From NCBI GenBank assembly GCA_937922105.1, contig CAKZVN010000001.1, positions 1-8,043 on the forward strand: a DNA stretch of 8,043 nt, read 5' to 3'. This DNA is from an uncultured Litorilinea sp. GTDB taxonomy: Bacteria > Chloroflexota > Anaerolineae > Caldilineales > Caldilineaceae. Shown here one piece after another: positions 1 to 5,968 of the stretch (position 1 is its first letter; each line of letters starts with the position of its first letter). The translations under genes and the position numbers were made by a program. The notes under the pieces are model-generated. The model did no database searches and was not told where the DNA came from. It saw only the letters and a program-made list of their open reading frames with translations.

Positions 1-158
1 CGAGCGGCCCGGTGAGCGAAGTCTTTACCGAGGAGAACTTGCGCCGCACCTATGGCGGGCGCATGGGCTTCTTGGGGCGGGGCGCGGCGGTCGGTAATGC
101 CGCGCAGGCGGCTGCGCCGAGTGCTGCCGCGTCGGTTATGCAACCGGCGGAGGGGTGA
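1..158 (+). CDS. Metal (Mn/Zn/Fe) ABC transporter ATP-binding protein, C-terminal fragment
   Basis: This is the last 51 codons of a gene that begins before the window. The reading frame starts at base 3 and stops with TGA at 156-158. The peptide begins SGPVSEVFTEENLRRTYGG. The V(F/L)T-E-NLRRTYGG pattern is the usual end of the nucleotide-binding subunit of ABC-3 metal importers (ZnuC, MntA/MntB and TroB types), just after the ABC core. A low-complexity Ala-rich tail follows, ending in QPAEG. Walker A, signature and Walker B lie upstream and cannot be checked. The subunit would hydrolyse ATP on the cytoplasmic face to drive metal import through the two permeases that follow. The stop overlaps the ribosome-binding region of the next gene, so the genes are co-transcribed and probably coupled. 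Substrate metal cannot be decided from this fragment. Confidence 0.85.
   Translation, partial: SGPVSEVFTEENLRRTYGGRMGFLGRGAAVGNAAQAAAPSAAASVMQPAEG
149..153 (+). promoter_or_regulatory. Ribosome-binding site for the first permease
   Basis: GGAGG lies ten bases before the ATG at 164. The GTG at 155, which overlaps the upstream TGA, is only one base from this site and too close to be used efficiently. This site therefore favours ATG 164 over GTG 155. It is embedded in the last codons of the ATPase gene. The 12-base block containing it (144-155) recurs exactly before the second permease (1073-1084). Confidence 0.6.
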
Positions 159-163
159 ATCCT

Positions 164-1093
164 ATGCAACTCTTCACCGTGATTGTCGAGTATCTAAGCG
201 ACTATACCCTGCGCACGATTGCGCTGGGCGCGGCGACGCTGGGGGTGGTCAGCGGCGTCTTGGGGGCCTATGCCGTGCTGCGCCGCCAGAGTCTCGTGGG
301 CGATGCTATGTCCCATGCCGCGCTGCCCGGCGTGGTGTTGGCTTTTATGCTCACCGGTCTCAAGAGTCCGCCTGTGCTCATGGCGGGGGCTGCGGTGAGC
401 GGGATCGCGGGGGTGCTGCTGCTCATTCTGGTGACGCGCACCACACGCATCAAAGAGGACAGCACCTTGGGCATTGTCCTGTCGGTCTTTTTCGGCGTGG
501 GCTTGCTGTTGTTGACTTGGCTCCAACATAGTCCCGATGCGCGCCAGGCCGGGTTGACAACCTTTCTCTTCGGTCAAGCCGCAACGTTGGTGGCGCGCGA
601 CGTGATGGTGATGGCGATCTTCGGCGGCGCGGCGCTGCTGGTGGTGGCGCTGCTGTGGAAGGAGTTCAAACTGCTCAGCTTTGACCGCGACTTCGGCGCA
701 AGCCTGGGACTGCCCATGCAGGCGCTGGAGGTCGTGTTGACCGCGTTGCTGGTGGTGGCAATCGTCATCGGCCTGCAGGCGGTGGGCGTCGTGCTGATGA
801 GCGCGTTGGTGGTGGCGCCCGCCGCGGCGGCGCGGCAATGGACCGACCGCCTGGGCGTGATGGTGCTGCTCGCCGCGCTCTTCGGCGCAACCGCAGGTGT
901 GGGCGGCACGATTCTCAGCGGCTTGGGCCGCGGCTTGGCGACCGGCCCGGTGATTGTGCTGGTGGCGGGCGCGCTGGTGGTGCTCTCGCTCCTGCTCGCG
1001 CCGGGACGCGGCCTGATCTGGCGCGGTAGACGTCCGCGTCTCCTGGCTGCGCCCACGATGAGCGTCACCTATCCGGCGGAGGGGCAATCATGA
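164..1093 (+). CDS. Metal ABC transporter permease (ABC-3 family), first subunit
   Basis: This 309-residue integral membrane protein is one of two permeases forming the channel of a Mn2+/Zn2+/Fe2+ importer of the ZnuB/MntB/TroC type. Hydrophobic segments run through the whole chain, roughly residues 18-40, 53-65, 69-90, 102-120, 145-165, 188-222, 230-252 and 260-280. Family landmarks are visible: DAMSHAALPG at 47-56, the cytoplasmic TRIKEDSTLG at 94-103, LFGQAATL at 135-142, KEFKLLSFD at 166-174, and VGVVLMSALVVAPAAAA in the second half. The length is usual for the family. A GTG start at 155 is possible and would add three residues, but ATG 164 has the better-spaced ribosome-binding site. The gene follows the ATPase gene and overlaps the next permease by four bases (ATGA), indicating one operon with coupled translation. 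The cationic tail (RGRRPR near 287-292) should be cytoplasmic. Confidence 0.92.
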   Translation: MQLFTVIVEYLSDYTLRTIALGAATLGVVSGVLGAYAVLRRQSLVGDAMSHAALPGVVLAFMLTGLKSPPVLMAGAAVSGIAGVLLLILVTRTTRIKEDSTLGIVLSVFFGVGLLLLTWLQHSPDARQAGLTTFLFGQAATLVARDVMVMAIFGGAALLVVALLWKEFKLLSFDRDFGASLGLPMQALEVVLTALLVVAIVIGLQAVGVVLMSALVVAPAAAARQWTDRLGVMVLLAALFGATAGVGGTILSGLGRGLATGPVIVLVAGALVVLSLLLAPGRGLIWRGRRPRLLAAPTMSVTYPAEGQS

Positions 1094-2199
1094 CAACCAT
1101 GCAGTTGGAAATTCAGGCGATTGCCGCGGTGGTGGCGGCGGCGTGCGCGCTGCCGGGTGTCTTCTTGGTGTTGCGACGCACCGCCATGCTCAGCGACGCC
1201 ATCAGCCATACCGTCCTGTTGGGGATTGTGCTCGCCTACTTCTGGGTGCAAGATTTGGCCTCGCCCGCGCTTATCTTGGGCGCGGCTGCGACCGGCTTGC
1301 TCACCGTCTGGCTGGTGGAGTTGCTCGTGGGCACGCGGCTGGTCAAGGAGGATGCCGCCATCGGGCTGGTCTTTCCGGTGCTCTTCAGCGTGGCAGTGAT
1401 TCTCATCTCGCGCTATGCACGCGGGGTGCATCTGGACGTGGACGCGGTGTTGTTGGGCGAGTTGGCCTTTGCCCCTTTCGAGCGGCTAACCCTGCTGGGG
1501 CTGGACCTGCCCACAGCGCTGTGGGTGATGGGCGGGATTCTGCTGCTCAACTTGGTGGTGATCGGCCTGTTCTTCAAGGAATTGAAGCTGGCGACCTTTG
1601 ACGCCGGGCTGGCGGCAGCCCTGGGCTTTGCCCCGGCGCTGGTCCATTACGGTCTGATGGCGCTGGTCTCGGTGACCGCCGTCGGAGCGTTCGATGCGGT
1701 GGGGTCAATTCTGGTGGTGGCGCTCATGATCACGCCGGCAGCGACGGCCTATCTGCTCACCGACGACCTGCGCGCCATGTTGGGGTGGAGCGTGGGCATC
1801 GGCGTGGCGAGCGCGATCAGCGGCTACTGGCTGGCGCGCGCCTTGGACGGCAACATTGCGGGCGCCATGGCGAGCATGACCGGCATCTTCTTCGTGGTCG
1901 GGTTGCTCTTTGCACCGGAGCGGGGATTGGTGGCGGTCGCCCAGCGTCGTATGCGCCAACGCTGGGAGTTCGCCCAGACGTTGCTGGCGGTCCATCTGCT
2001 CCAGCATGAGGGCTTGCCGGAAAATCGCGTCGAGAGTCGCGTGGACCACCTGGTGGAGCATATCCGCTGGCAACCGGTCTACGCCGAGCAGGTCATCCGC
2101 TACGCCGAGCGCAAGGGGGTGGTGCGCCGTCGCGAGGGGCGGTTATACCTGACCGACGACGGGCGCCGTTTGGCTGAACAGATGGTGGCGCGGGCTTAA
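1090..2199 (+). CDS. Metal ABC transporter permease (ABC-3 family) with C-terminal winged-helix domain
   Basis: This 369-residue protein has two parts. Residues 1 to about 285 are a second ABC-3 permease, paired with the preceding one in a Mn/Zn/Fe importer. They show LRRTAMLSDAISHTVLLG (28-45), RLVKEDAAIGLVF (83-95), LLGELAF (121-127), KELKLATFDAGLAAALG (163-179) and VGSILVVALMITPAATA (204-220), with hydrophobic spans between. Residues from about 287 to 369 are soluble, charged and helical. They end in a winged helix-turn-helix pattern: PVYAEQVIRYAERKGVV (329-345), then a wing and EGRLYLTDDGRRLAEQMV. This resembles the DNA-binding half of DtxR/MntR-type metal regulators, without their dimerisation and metal-site half. 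The start ATG overlaps the previous stop and follows GGAGG at 1078-1082. The HTH assignment is from pattern. DNA binding is not shown, and the domain might instead serve in protein contact or regulation of transport. Confidence 0.9.
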   Translation: MTTMQLEIQAIAAVVAAACALPGVFLVLRRTAMLSDAISHTVLLGIVLAYFWVQDLASPALILGAAATGLLTVWLVELLVGTRLVKEDAAIGLVFPVLFSVAVILISRYARGVHLDVDAVLLGELAFAPFERLTLLGLDLPTALWVMGGILLLNLVVIGLFFKELKLATFDAGLAAALGFAPALVHYGLMALVSVTAVGAFDAVGSILVVALMITPAATAYLLTDDLRAMLGWSVGIGVASAISGYWLARALDGNIAGAMASMTGIFFVVGLLFAPERGLVAVAQRRMRQRWEFAQTLLAVHLLQHEGLPENRVESRVDHLVEHIRWQPVYAEQVIRYAERKGVVRRREGRLYLTDDGRRLAEQMVARA

Positions 2200-2207
2200 C
2201 CCGCGCC
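2187..2207 (+). terminator. GC-rich hairpin spanning the stop codon of the second permease
   Basis: A perfect 8-bp stem, GGCGCGGG pairing with CCCGCGCC, encloses a 5-base loop (2195-2199) that contains the TAA stop. No T-run follows on the + strand, so it is not a classical intrinsic terminator. It could slow RNA polymerase, stabilise the mRNA 3' end, or act with the neighbouring hairpin at 2220-2238. Position at the end of the ABC operon supports a 3'-end role. Confidence 0.4.
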
Positions 2208-2219
2208 GGCGCTGTCGTT

Positions 2220-2238
2220 GCGCGGGGTGTCACCGCGC
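2220..2238 (-). terminator. GC-rich hairpin just past the stop of the 783-aa protein gene
   Basis: A 6-bp stem (GCGCGG with CCGCGC) and a 7-base loop sit immediately downstream of the TAG stop (2238-2240 on the - strand), touching its last base. As with the hairpin at 2187-2207, there is no downstream T-run. Together the two hairpins occupy most of the 38-bp gap between convergent genes and may form a bidirectional 3'-end signal. Confidence 0.35.
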
Positions 2239-4589
2239 TAATTGGGCATGGGAGGCACGATGGGCCGGTTGCGCACAGCAGGCTTGGTGGGACCCTTGAC
2301 CGGCTGGTAGGTGGGGCGATGCCAGGTCGGTTGCTCGTTGGGGTCGTTGGGATCGTCCTTCTTCTTCTCCGCCATCCCGGCGATTCCGAAGAACTCGAAC
2401 CGGAGTTTCTTGTCTTTTTCCCATTTGATCTGGGCAATGCGTGTGCCTCGGTTGACGCTGAGCTTGGTATCCACGATGCCGCTGCTGATGTCGAAACCCA
2501 TCTTGTTGACAGTGTAGATGCCGCCCTCGATCTTGAACGAGCCTTTCTGGTCGCGGTTGAGCGCGTACTCCTTGGTGATCTTGATGCGCAGGTTATAGCC
2601 GCTGCTGAATTTGGCGGCTTCCGCGGCGGATGACACGGACCGTTCGCCCGTGGTTGAACTGACATTGCCCAGTTCACTGAGGAAGCCGCTGCCCGTCTTC
2701 TGGTTGACCTCGATCTGGTTCTCAAAGATGACCGCAGCCTCGCCCAGTTGCCCCGCAAACATGCTGAAGCCGCGCTGGGCCTTTTCGCCGCCCTTCTCTT
2801 TGGTCTGGACCATGACCGCGATGTCGCGGATCATCTTGCCCACGGCAGGCCCGGCGGAGATGGCGATGCGTTCCGCAAGGTTGCTCGTGGGCGGCAGCAT
2901 CACGCCCGCGTTGATCTCCAACTCGTACTTGTGCGGGCGATATTGCCCCACTTGCCCCTTGTTGCGGTTGGTCTGGGTGTCGGTGGCGGCGACGGACTCA
3001 TACTTGAGTTTGAGGTCCCCCTCAAACGGCTTGACTTGGACTTTGGCCCCCAACTCGTAGCGGCGGCTGCCCTGCCCCGCCTTCTTCTGCGCGCCGTGCT
3101 TGACATACTGGGTTGTGCCCACGCCTTTGGTGGTGTCCAGCGTGTGCTTGGTGTACTTGCGCCCGCGGTACATGAAGCCTTCGCCTTCGAGTTTGCCGAA
3201 GCCAAATTTGGCGTTGCCGCGCAGCGCGCCGTAACCGCCCAAGTCTACATAGGCCTTTTCTTTGTTCTTGTCCGTGTTGAAGACATCCTGTTCCACACCG
3301 GCGGCCCACATCTCGGCGTTCATATAGCCGAAAGTGCCTTTGTTGCCGCCCCATAGGGCATTGGTCACCCCGCGCGGGATCACATCCGACTCGCGGAAGC
3401 GGCGATAGAGACCGTAGTCGAAGAGCTTGGAGACTTCCTCCGGGCTTTGGGCCTGTGCCTCCAGCTGCACGCCCAACTCCAGCGCAAGTTTGACTGCGGC
3501 GAACTTGGGACCGGTGCGGAACGCGCCCTTGAACTTGGCCTTGAACTCGTTGGACTCTTTGGCCTCGGCCTCCAGGTTGATGCGCCCGCCTACGAACCAG
3601 GGGATGGTCGCGCCCTCCAGCGAGAAGTCCAGCTGGAAGTCGAACTTGCCGATGTCGCCCGGCCCCGGAGCCAACAGGCGCATCATGGCGGGCAAGATGG
3701 AGCCGAAGAATTTGCCGGTGTCGGTCTTGACCACCGAGAATTTCTTCTTCAGCTTAGGTTCTTGCTGCGCGTACTTGCGCATGTATTTGTTGGCCCGCTT
3801 GCGCTGTTCCTTGCGCTGCTCCTTGTTCTTGTCGTCTTGCACAGGCGGGAGAATCTGGTTCATGGTCTCGGCGGTGCGGACGTTATTGAGATGCTGGTCC
3901 TCCGCATCCAGCAGGGGTATGAAGACCGTCTCCAGATAGACGACGATATCCGCCAGGGTGTCGGCGCGCTTCTTGGGTTTGCCCTGGTGTTTGCGCTTCT
4001 TGCCGTCGCTGACGCTGTCCATCTTGCGCACGTCGTGGCGCTCGATCCAGCGTTGGGCAATGTATTTCATCTTGGCGATGTGGTCTTTGCGTTTTTGGCG
4101 CTCCGCGTTGTCTTCGACCACAGCCGGCAGGCTTTGATACGCCTTCAGCAGCGTATCAATCGAGGTCAAGATGTCGCCACGTTGGCGCAACATCCCTTTG
4201 TTGGTATGTTCACGAAATTCTTCCACCTCGATGGCTAGACGCTGTACACCGGGCGTGTTGCCGCGTGTGATCGGCCCGACTGGCCCACCGGAGACGACCT
4301 GGCGTGAGACGCGCTCCGCTTCCTGTTCATGGCGGTCGTTGGGCGCGTTGACCGTCACCGTGCCGCTGACGGTGAGACCGCCGGACGCGGAGGGGCTGTT
4401 GCGTCCCAAGAGTTGGGCGACTTGGCGATTGCCGACGGCGCGCTGCAAGTGAAGCACCTGCTGTGGGGTGAGGCGGTCGAGGCGGTGCAGGGAGGGGAGC
4501 GGCGCATTCGTAAGCGGCGCGACAGGGCTACCACTGATCGGCGCGGATGATACGGTCTTGGGACCGGCTTCCTGGTGCTGAAGCGGCAT
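2238..4589 (-). CDS. eCIS-cargo-like protein with DUF4157-type N-terminal motifs and a beta-rich body
   Basis: This 783-residue protein has no signal peptide or membrane segment. After a flexible Pro/Ser/Ala N-terminus, residues 41-63 read LTPQQVLHLQRAVGNRQVAQ and onward. Residues 80-99 read VNAPNDRHEQEAERVSRQVV, and a VQR follows at 115-117. This trio of LQR-x-(V/I)GN, (G/N)D-x-x-EQEA-(D/E)RV and VQR is the recurrent head of DUF4157 and related proteins often found with extracellular contractile injection systems. The metalloprotease-like DUF4157 domain itself (HExxH) is absent. Residues 125-285 are helical and rich in Lys, Arg and Glu. Residues 315-735 alternate polar and hydrophobic residues in many short beta-strand-like segments with Gly turns. 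The tail (743-783) is Pro-rich. I recognise no enzymatic motif in the body. It may be a loaded effector or structural cargo, or an orphan protein sharing the same N-terminal tag. No eCIS sheath, tube, baseplate or AAA genes occur here. ATG 4589 has a modest GGAAG site at 4596-4600. Confidence 0.8.
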   Translation of the reverse strand: MPLQHQEAGPKTVSSAPISGSPVAPLTNAPLPSLHRLDRLTPQQVLHLQRAVGNRQVAQLLGRNSPSASGGLTVSGTVTVNAPNDRHEQEAERVSRQVVSGGPVGPITRGNTPGVQRLAIEVEEFREHTNKGMLRQRGDILTSIDTLLKAYQSLPAVVEDNAERQKRKDHIAKMKYIAQRWIERHDVRKMDSVSDGKKRKHQGKPKKRADTLADIVVYLETVFIPLLDAEDQHLNNVRTAETMNQILPPVQDDKNKEQRKEQRKRANKYMRKYAQQEPKLKKKFSVVKTDTGKFFGSILPAMMRLLAPGPGDIGKFDFQLDFSLEGATIPWFVGGRINLEAEAKESNEFKAKFKGAFRTGPKFAAVKLALELGVQLEAQAQSPEEVSKLFDYGLYRRFRESDVIPRGVTNALWGGNKGTFGYMNAEMWAAGVEQDVFNTDKNKEKAYVDLGGYGALRGNAKFGFGKLEGEGFMYRGRKYTKHTLDTTKGVGTTQYVKHGAQKKAGQGSRRYELGAKVQVKPFEGDLKLKYESVAATDTQTNRNKGQVGQYRPHKYELEINAGVMLPPTSNLAERIAISAGPAVGKMIRDIAVMVQTKEKGGEKAQRGFSMFAGQLGEAAVIFENQIEVNQKTGSGFLSELGNVSSTTGERSVSSAAEAAKFSSGYNLRIKITKEYALNRDQKGSFKIEGGIYTVNKMGFDISSGIVDTKLSVNRGTRIAQIKWEKDKKLRFEFFGIAGMAEKKKDDPNDPNEQPTWHRPTYQPVKGPTKPAVRNRPIVPPMPN

Positions 4590-4640
4590 GGTCTGCTTCC
4601 GTTGATCCTAAGCTGGTAGGCACTGAGACGTCACGGTGGG

Positions 4641-4679
4641 CGGAATGCGGCGCGAGGTGTGGCGGCAGGATGCATTCCG
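4641..4679 (-). promoter_or_regulatory. Widely spaced 8-bp inverted repeat in the probable leader of the 783-aa protein gene
   Basis: CGGAATGC (4641-4648) and GCATTCCG (4672-4679) are perfect inverse complements separated by 23 bases. One extra G-U pair is possible at each edge of the stem. It lies 52-90 bases upstream of the start codon, downstream of the predicted promoter. It could be an RNA stem in the 5' leader or a two-half-site operator. Function is inferred only from position. Confidence 0.35.
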
Positions 4680-4699
4680 TCGCCTAGTATCTGGGGGAG

Positions 4700-4728
4700 A
4701 TGTTAAGGAATTCGGACGCAAAGGTTAA
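4700..4728 (-). promoter_or_regulatory. Possible sigma-70-like promoter of the 783-aa protein gene
   Basis: On the - strand TTAACC (plus positions 4723-4728, four of six matches to TTGACA) is followed after exactly 17 bases by TAACAT (4700-4705, four of six matches to TATAAT). The region is clearly richer in A and T than its surroundings. The predicted start near 4693 would give a leader of about 100 bases. The hexamers coincide with two of the phased GTTAA blocks, so promoter and repeat interpretations compete. Confidence 0.3.
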
Positions 4729-4784
4729 CATTGCTAGGAATGAATGTTAATATCCTGGCAGGGAAGGACGGGGGGAATTGTTAA
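4702..4784. repeat. Phased GTTAA block array upstream of the 783-aa protein gene
   Basis: GTTAA occurs at 4702-4706, 4724-4728, 4746-4750 and 4780-4784, all in the same orientation. Start-to-start distances are 22, 22 and 34 bases. The second and fourth copies extend to GTTAACA. Four copies in 83 bases stand out in such GC-rich DNA. The two 22-base steps correspond to about two helical turns, as expected for regulator sites on one face of the DNA. The array may be an operator cluster or overlapping promoter hexamers. Confidence 0.45.
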
Positions 4785-4789
4785 CAATT
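4776..4789. promoter_or_regulatory. 14-bp perfect palindrome, candidate operator
   Basis: AATTGTTAACAATT is a perfect palindrome centred on the fourth GTTAA block. It lies 187 bp upstream of the 783-aa protein gene and 33 bp past the stop of the LamG gene. With no loop and only A/T-rich pairs it would be a poor RNA terminator. A binding site for a dimeric regulator is more likely. No regulator gene is present nearby to match it. Confidence 0.4.
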
Positions 4790-4821
4790 GTGGGGCGCCG
4801 GGGATGTTCTTCGCGGATACG

Positions 4822-5778
4822 CTAGCGGCGCAGCGCCGGCAAGTAGAGCCGCCGGTCGAGCAGCGGCGGCGGTCCGCTCAACGGCGCGTCCGAAAGCACC
4901 CAGACCGGTCCTGCCGGTGAGCCGCCGAAGCGCCGCGTGCCGTGGCTCGGCCCACCCGCCGCGGCGGACGAATCGCCGATGAAGTCGCCCGCGCCTGCAT
5001 CGAAATGATAGAGCGCGACGGTGTGGGCGTCCGCGGTAAAGGGCGCGGTCGGACGGCTGAAGTCGCCGTGGTAGCGCAGGGTGTTGGAGAGACGCAACTC
5101 GTCCAGCGTGCCGGAAAACGAGGGATATGCCGGTCCGGCGTCGTGTTTCTCCGCGCCGATGACCAGATAGGGATCGCTCCAGACGCACGGGCCGTTGCAG
5201 TAGTTGCCGGGCACGCCGTCGTCCGGGTAGGAGATGTCGCCGTTGGGACCGTCGCCCTGGGCGTCGAGCTTGCCGTCCACATAGAGCCACAGATAGCCGT
5301 CGCTGCGCCGGCGCTGCCAGGCGATGTGATGCCACGCGCCGTCGGTGACGTCTGTCGCGCCGCAGAGGGTGAAGTTGCCCGTACCGTCGCCGGAGACGCC
5401 CACCACCACTTTGCCGCCCGCCAGCGCGAGGCCGAACTTGCGGTCTTGGTTGTAGCGGTCGCGGTCAATCACGATATTGCCGTAAATCCAGTTGACGTTG
5501 TTGCCGCAGCTCACCGCGGGCGCGGGGTTGTCCGCGGCGTGGGCCTTGATCCAAAACTCCAGCGTAAAGTCTTGACTGCCGATGTCCGCGGGCGGGCCGG
5601 GCAGCGCCGTCGCCGGGTCGTCAATCGGTATCTTGACGCGGTCAATGTCATTCACGCCGTTGCCGTAGAAACGCAGGGCGAACCCCGCGGCGGTCGGCGC
5701 GGCTTGCACCATCGCTGTTGGTTCACTCACCCACAAGCCCAGCACCACCAACACCCAGCCCATCCAACGCCATGCCAT
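4822..5778 (-). CDS. Secreted LamG (concanavalin A-like) domain protein
   Basis: This 318-residue protein has an N-terminal signal peptide: MAWRWM, a hydrophobic core WVLVVLGLWV (8-17), and a likely cut after VQA near residue 26. Residues about 33-260 form a LamG/jelly-roll domain with FTLEFWIKA (71-79), DGAWHHIAWQRRR (147-159), LWLYVDGKLDAQG (163-175), SGTLDELRLSNTLRY (222-236) and TVALYHFDAGAGDFIGDSS (253-271). Such domains bind glycans or proteins, or serve as accessory modules in surface proteins. No catalytic domain is attached. Four Cys (91, 139, 194, 198) could form disulfides outside the cell. The chain ends DRRLYLPALRR, a short tail seen on exported proteins of Chloroflexota as I recall. 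ATG 5778 is chosen for its strong AGGAGG site five bases away. A TTG at 5796 would add six residues. The gene stands alone, divergent from the MFS gene. Confidence 0.85.
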   Translation of the reverse strand: MAWRWMGWVLVVLGLWVSEPTAMVQAAPTAAGFALRFYGNGVNDIDRVKIPIDDPATALPGPPADIGSQDFTLEFWIKAHAADNPAPAVSCGNNVNWIYGNIVIDRDRYNQDRKFGLALAGGKVVVGVSGDGTGNFTLCGATDVTDGAWHHIAWQRRRSDGYLWLYVDGKLDAQGDGPNGDISYPDDGVPGNYCNGPCVWSDPYLVIGAEKHDAGPAYPSFSGTLDELRLSNTLRYHGDFSRPTAPFTADAHTVALYHFDAGAGDFIGDSSAAAGGPSHGTRRFGGSPAGPVWVLSDAPLSGPPPLLDRRLYLPALRR

Positions 5779-5783
5779 ACGTC

Positions 5784-5789
5784 CCTCCT
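5784..5789 (-). promoter_or_regulatory. Ribosome-binding site for the LamG protein
   Basis: AGGAGG on the - strand lies five bases before ATG 5778 and sets this start over the upstream TTG at 5796. It is the strongest ribosome-binding site on the - strand in the window. Confidence 0.7.
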
Positions 5790-5817
5790 GTTGCAATCCA
5801 GCGTCTTGTCGCGCGGG

Positions 5818-5826
5818 AGTTTAGCA
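5818..5826 (-). promoter_or_regulatory. Possible extended -10 promoter of the LamG gene
   Basis: On the - strand TGC is followed directly by TAAACT, an extended -10 arrangement with four of six matches to TATAAT. No convincing -35 hexamer is seen at normal spacing. The predicted start near 5811 gives a leader of about 33 bases ending in the strong ribosome-binding site. Assignment rests on one element only. Confidence 0.3.
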
Positions 5827-5926
5827 TAAGCGGCGCCGCGTTGCCATGCGCGAATGCGAACTGCGGCTGGGTTGTATGCGCTCGGCGCGGACGGTGAATT
5901 GTGTCCGCATGCCGCCGCCCGCCCGG

Positions 5927-5956
5927 TTGGTGATTCGCCGCGCGCTGTGCCATAAT
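5927..5956 (+). promoter_or_regulatory. Possible sigma-70-like promoter of the MFS transporter gene
   Basis: TTGGTG (5927-5932) and CATAAT (5951-5956, five of six matches to TATAAT) are separated by 18 bases. Transcription would start near 5963, giving a leader of about 58 bases that contains the palindrome at 5969-5986. The -10 is good; the -35 keeps only the conserved TTG. Confidence 0.4.
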
Positions 5957-5968
5957 TCAATCGGAGAG

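Noticed and set aside
194..1087. Long antisense open frame (297 codons) opposite the first permease
   Set aside because: Its product is a His/Gln/Arg-rich low-complexity sequence, as expected from the reverse complement of GC-rich membrane-protein codons, and it fully overlaps a clear ABC-3 permease.
2748..3356. 202-codon plus-strand open frame inside the 783-aa protein gene
   Set aside because: Shadow frame in GC-rich DNA; no domain and overlaps the beta-rich body of a better-supported gene.
3447..4238. 263-codon plus-strand open frame opposite the 783-aa protein gene
   Set aside because: It lies within a long minus-strand gene with recognisable N-terminal motifs. The plus-strand product has no motif and no ribosome-binding context that I could identify.
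4290..4352. Possible zinc-protease HExxH motif in RHEQEAERV of the 783-aa protein
   Set aside because: The sequence is HEQEA, not HExxH. It is the conserved EQEA-(D/E)RV head motif that precedes DUF4157 domains, so no metalloprotease is called.
4942..5829. 295-codon plus-strand open frame opposite the LamG gene
   Set aside because: Ala/Val-rich product with no motif, while the minus strand has a signal peptide, a strong ribosome-binding site and LamG motifs.
5887..5908. Inverted repeat GCGGAC / GTCCGC with a 10-base spacer in the divergent region
   Set aside because: Only six pairs with a long spacer in GC-rich DNA; it is likely to occur by chance and does not align with either predicted promoter.
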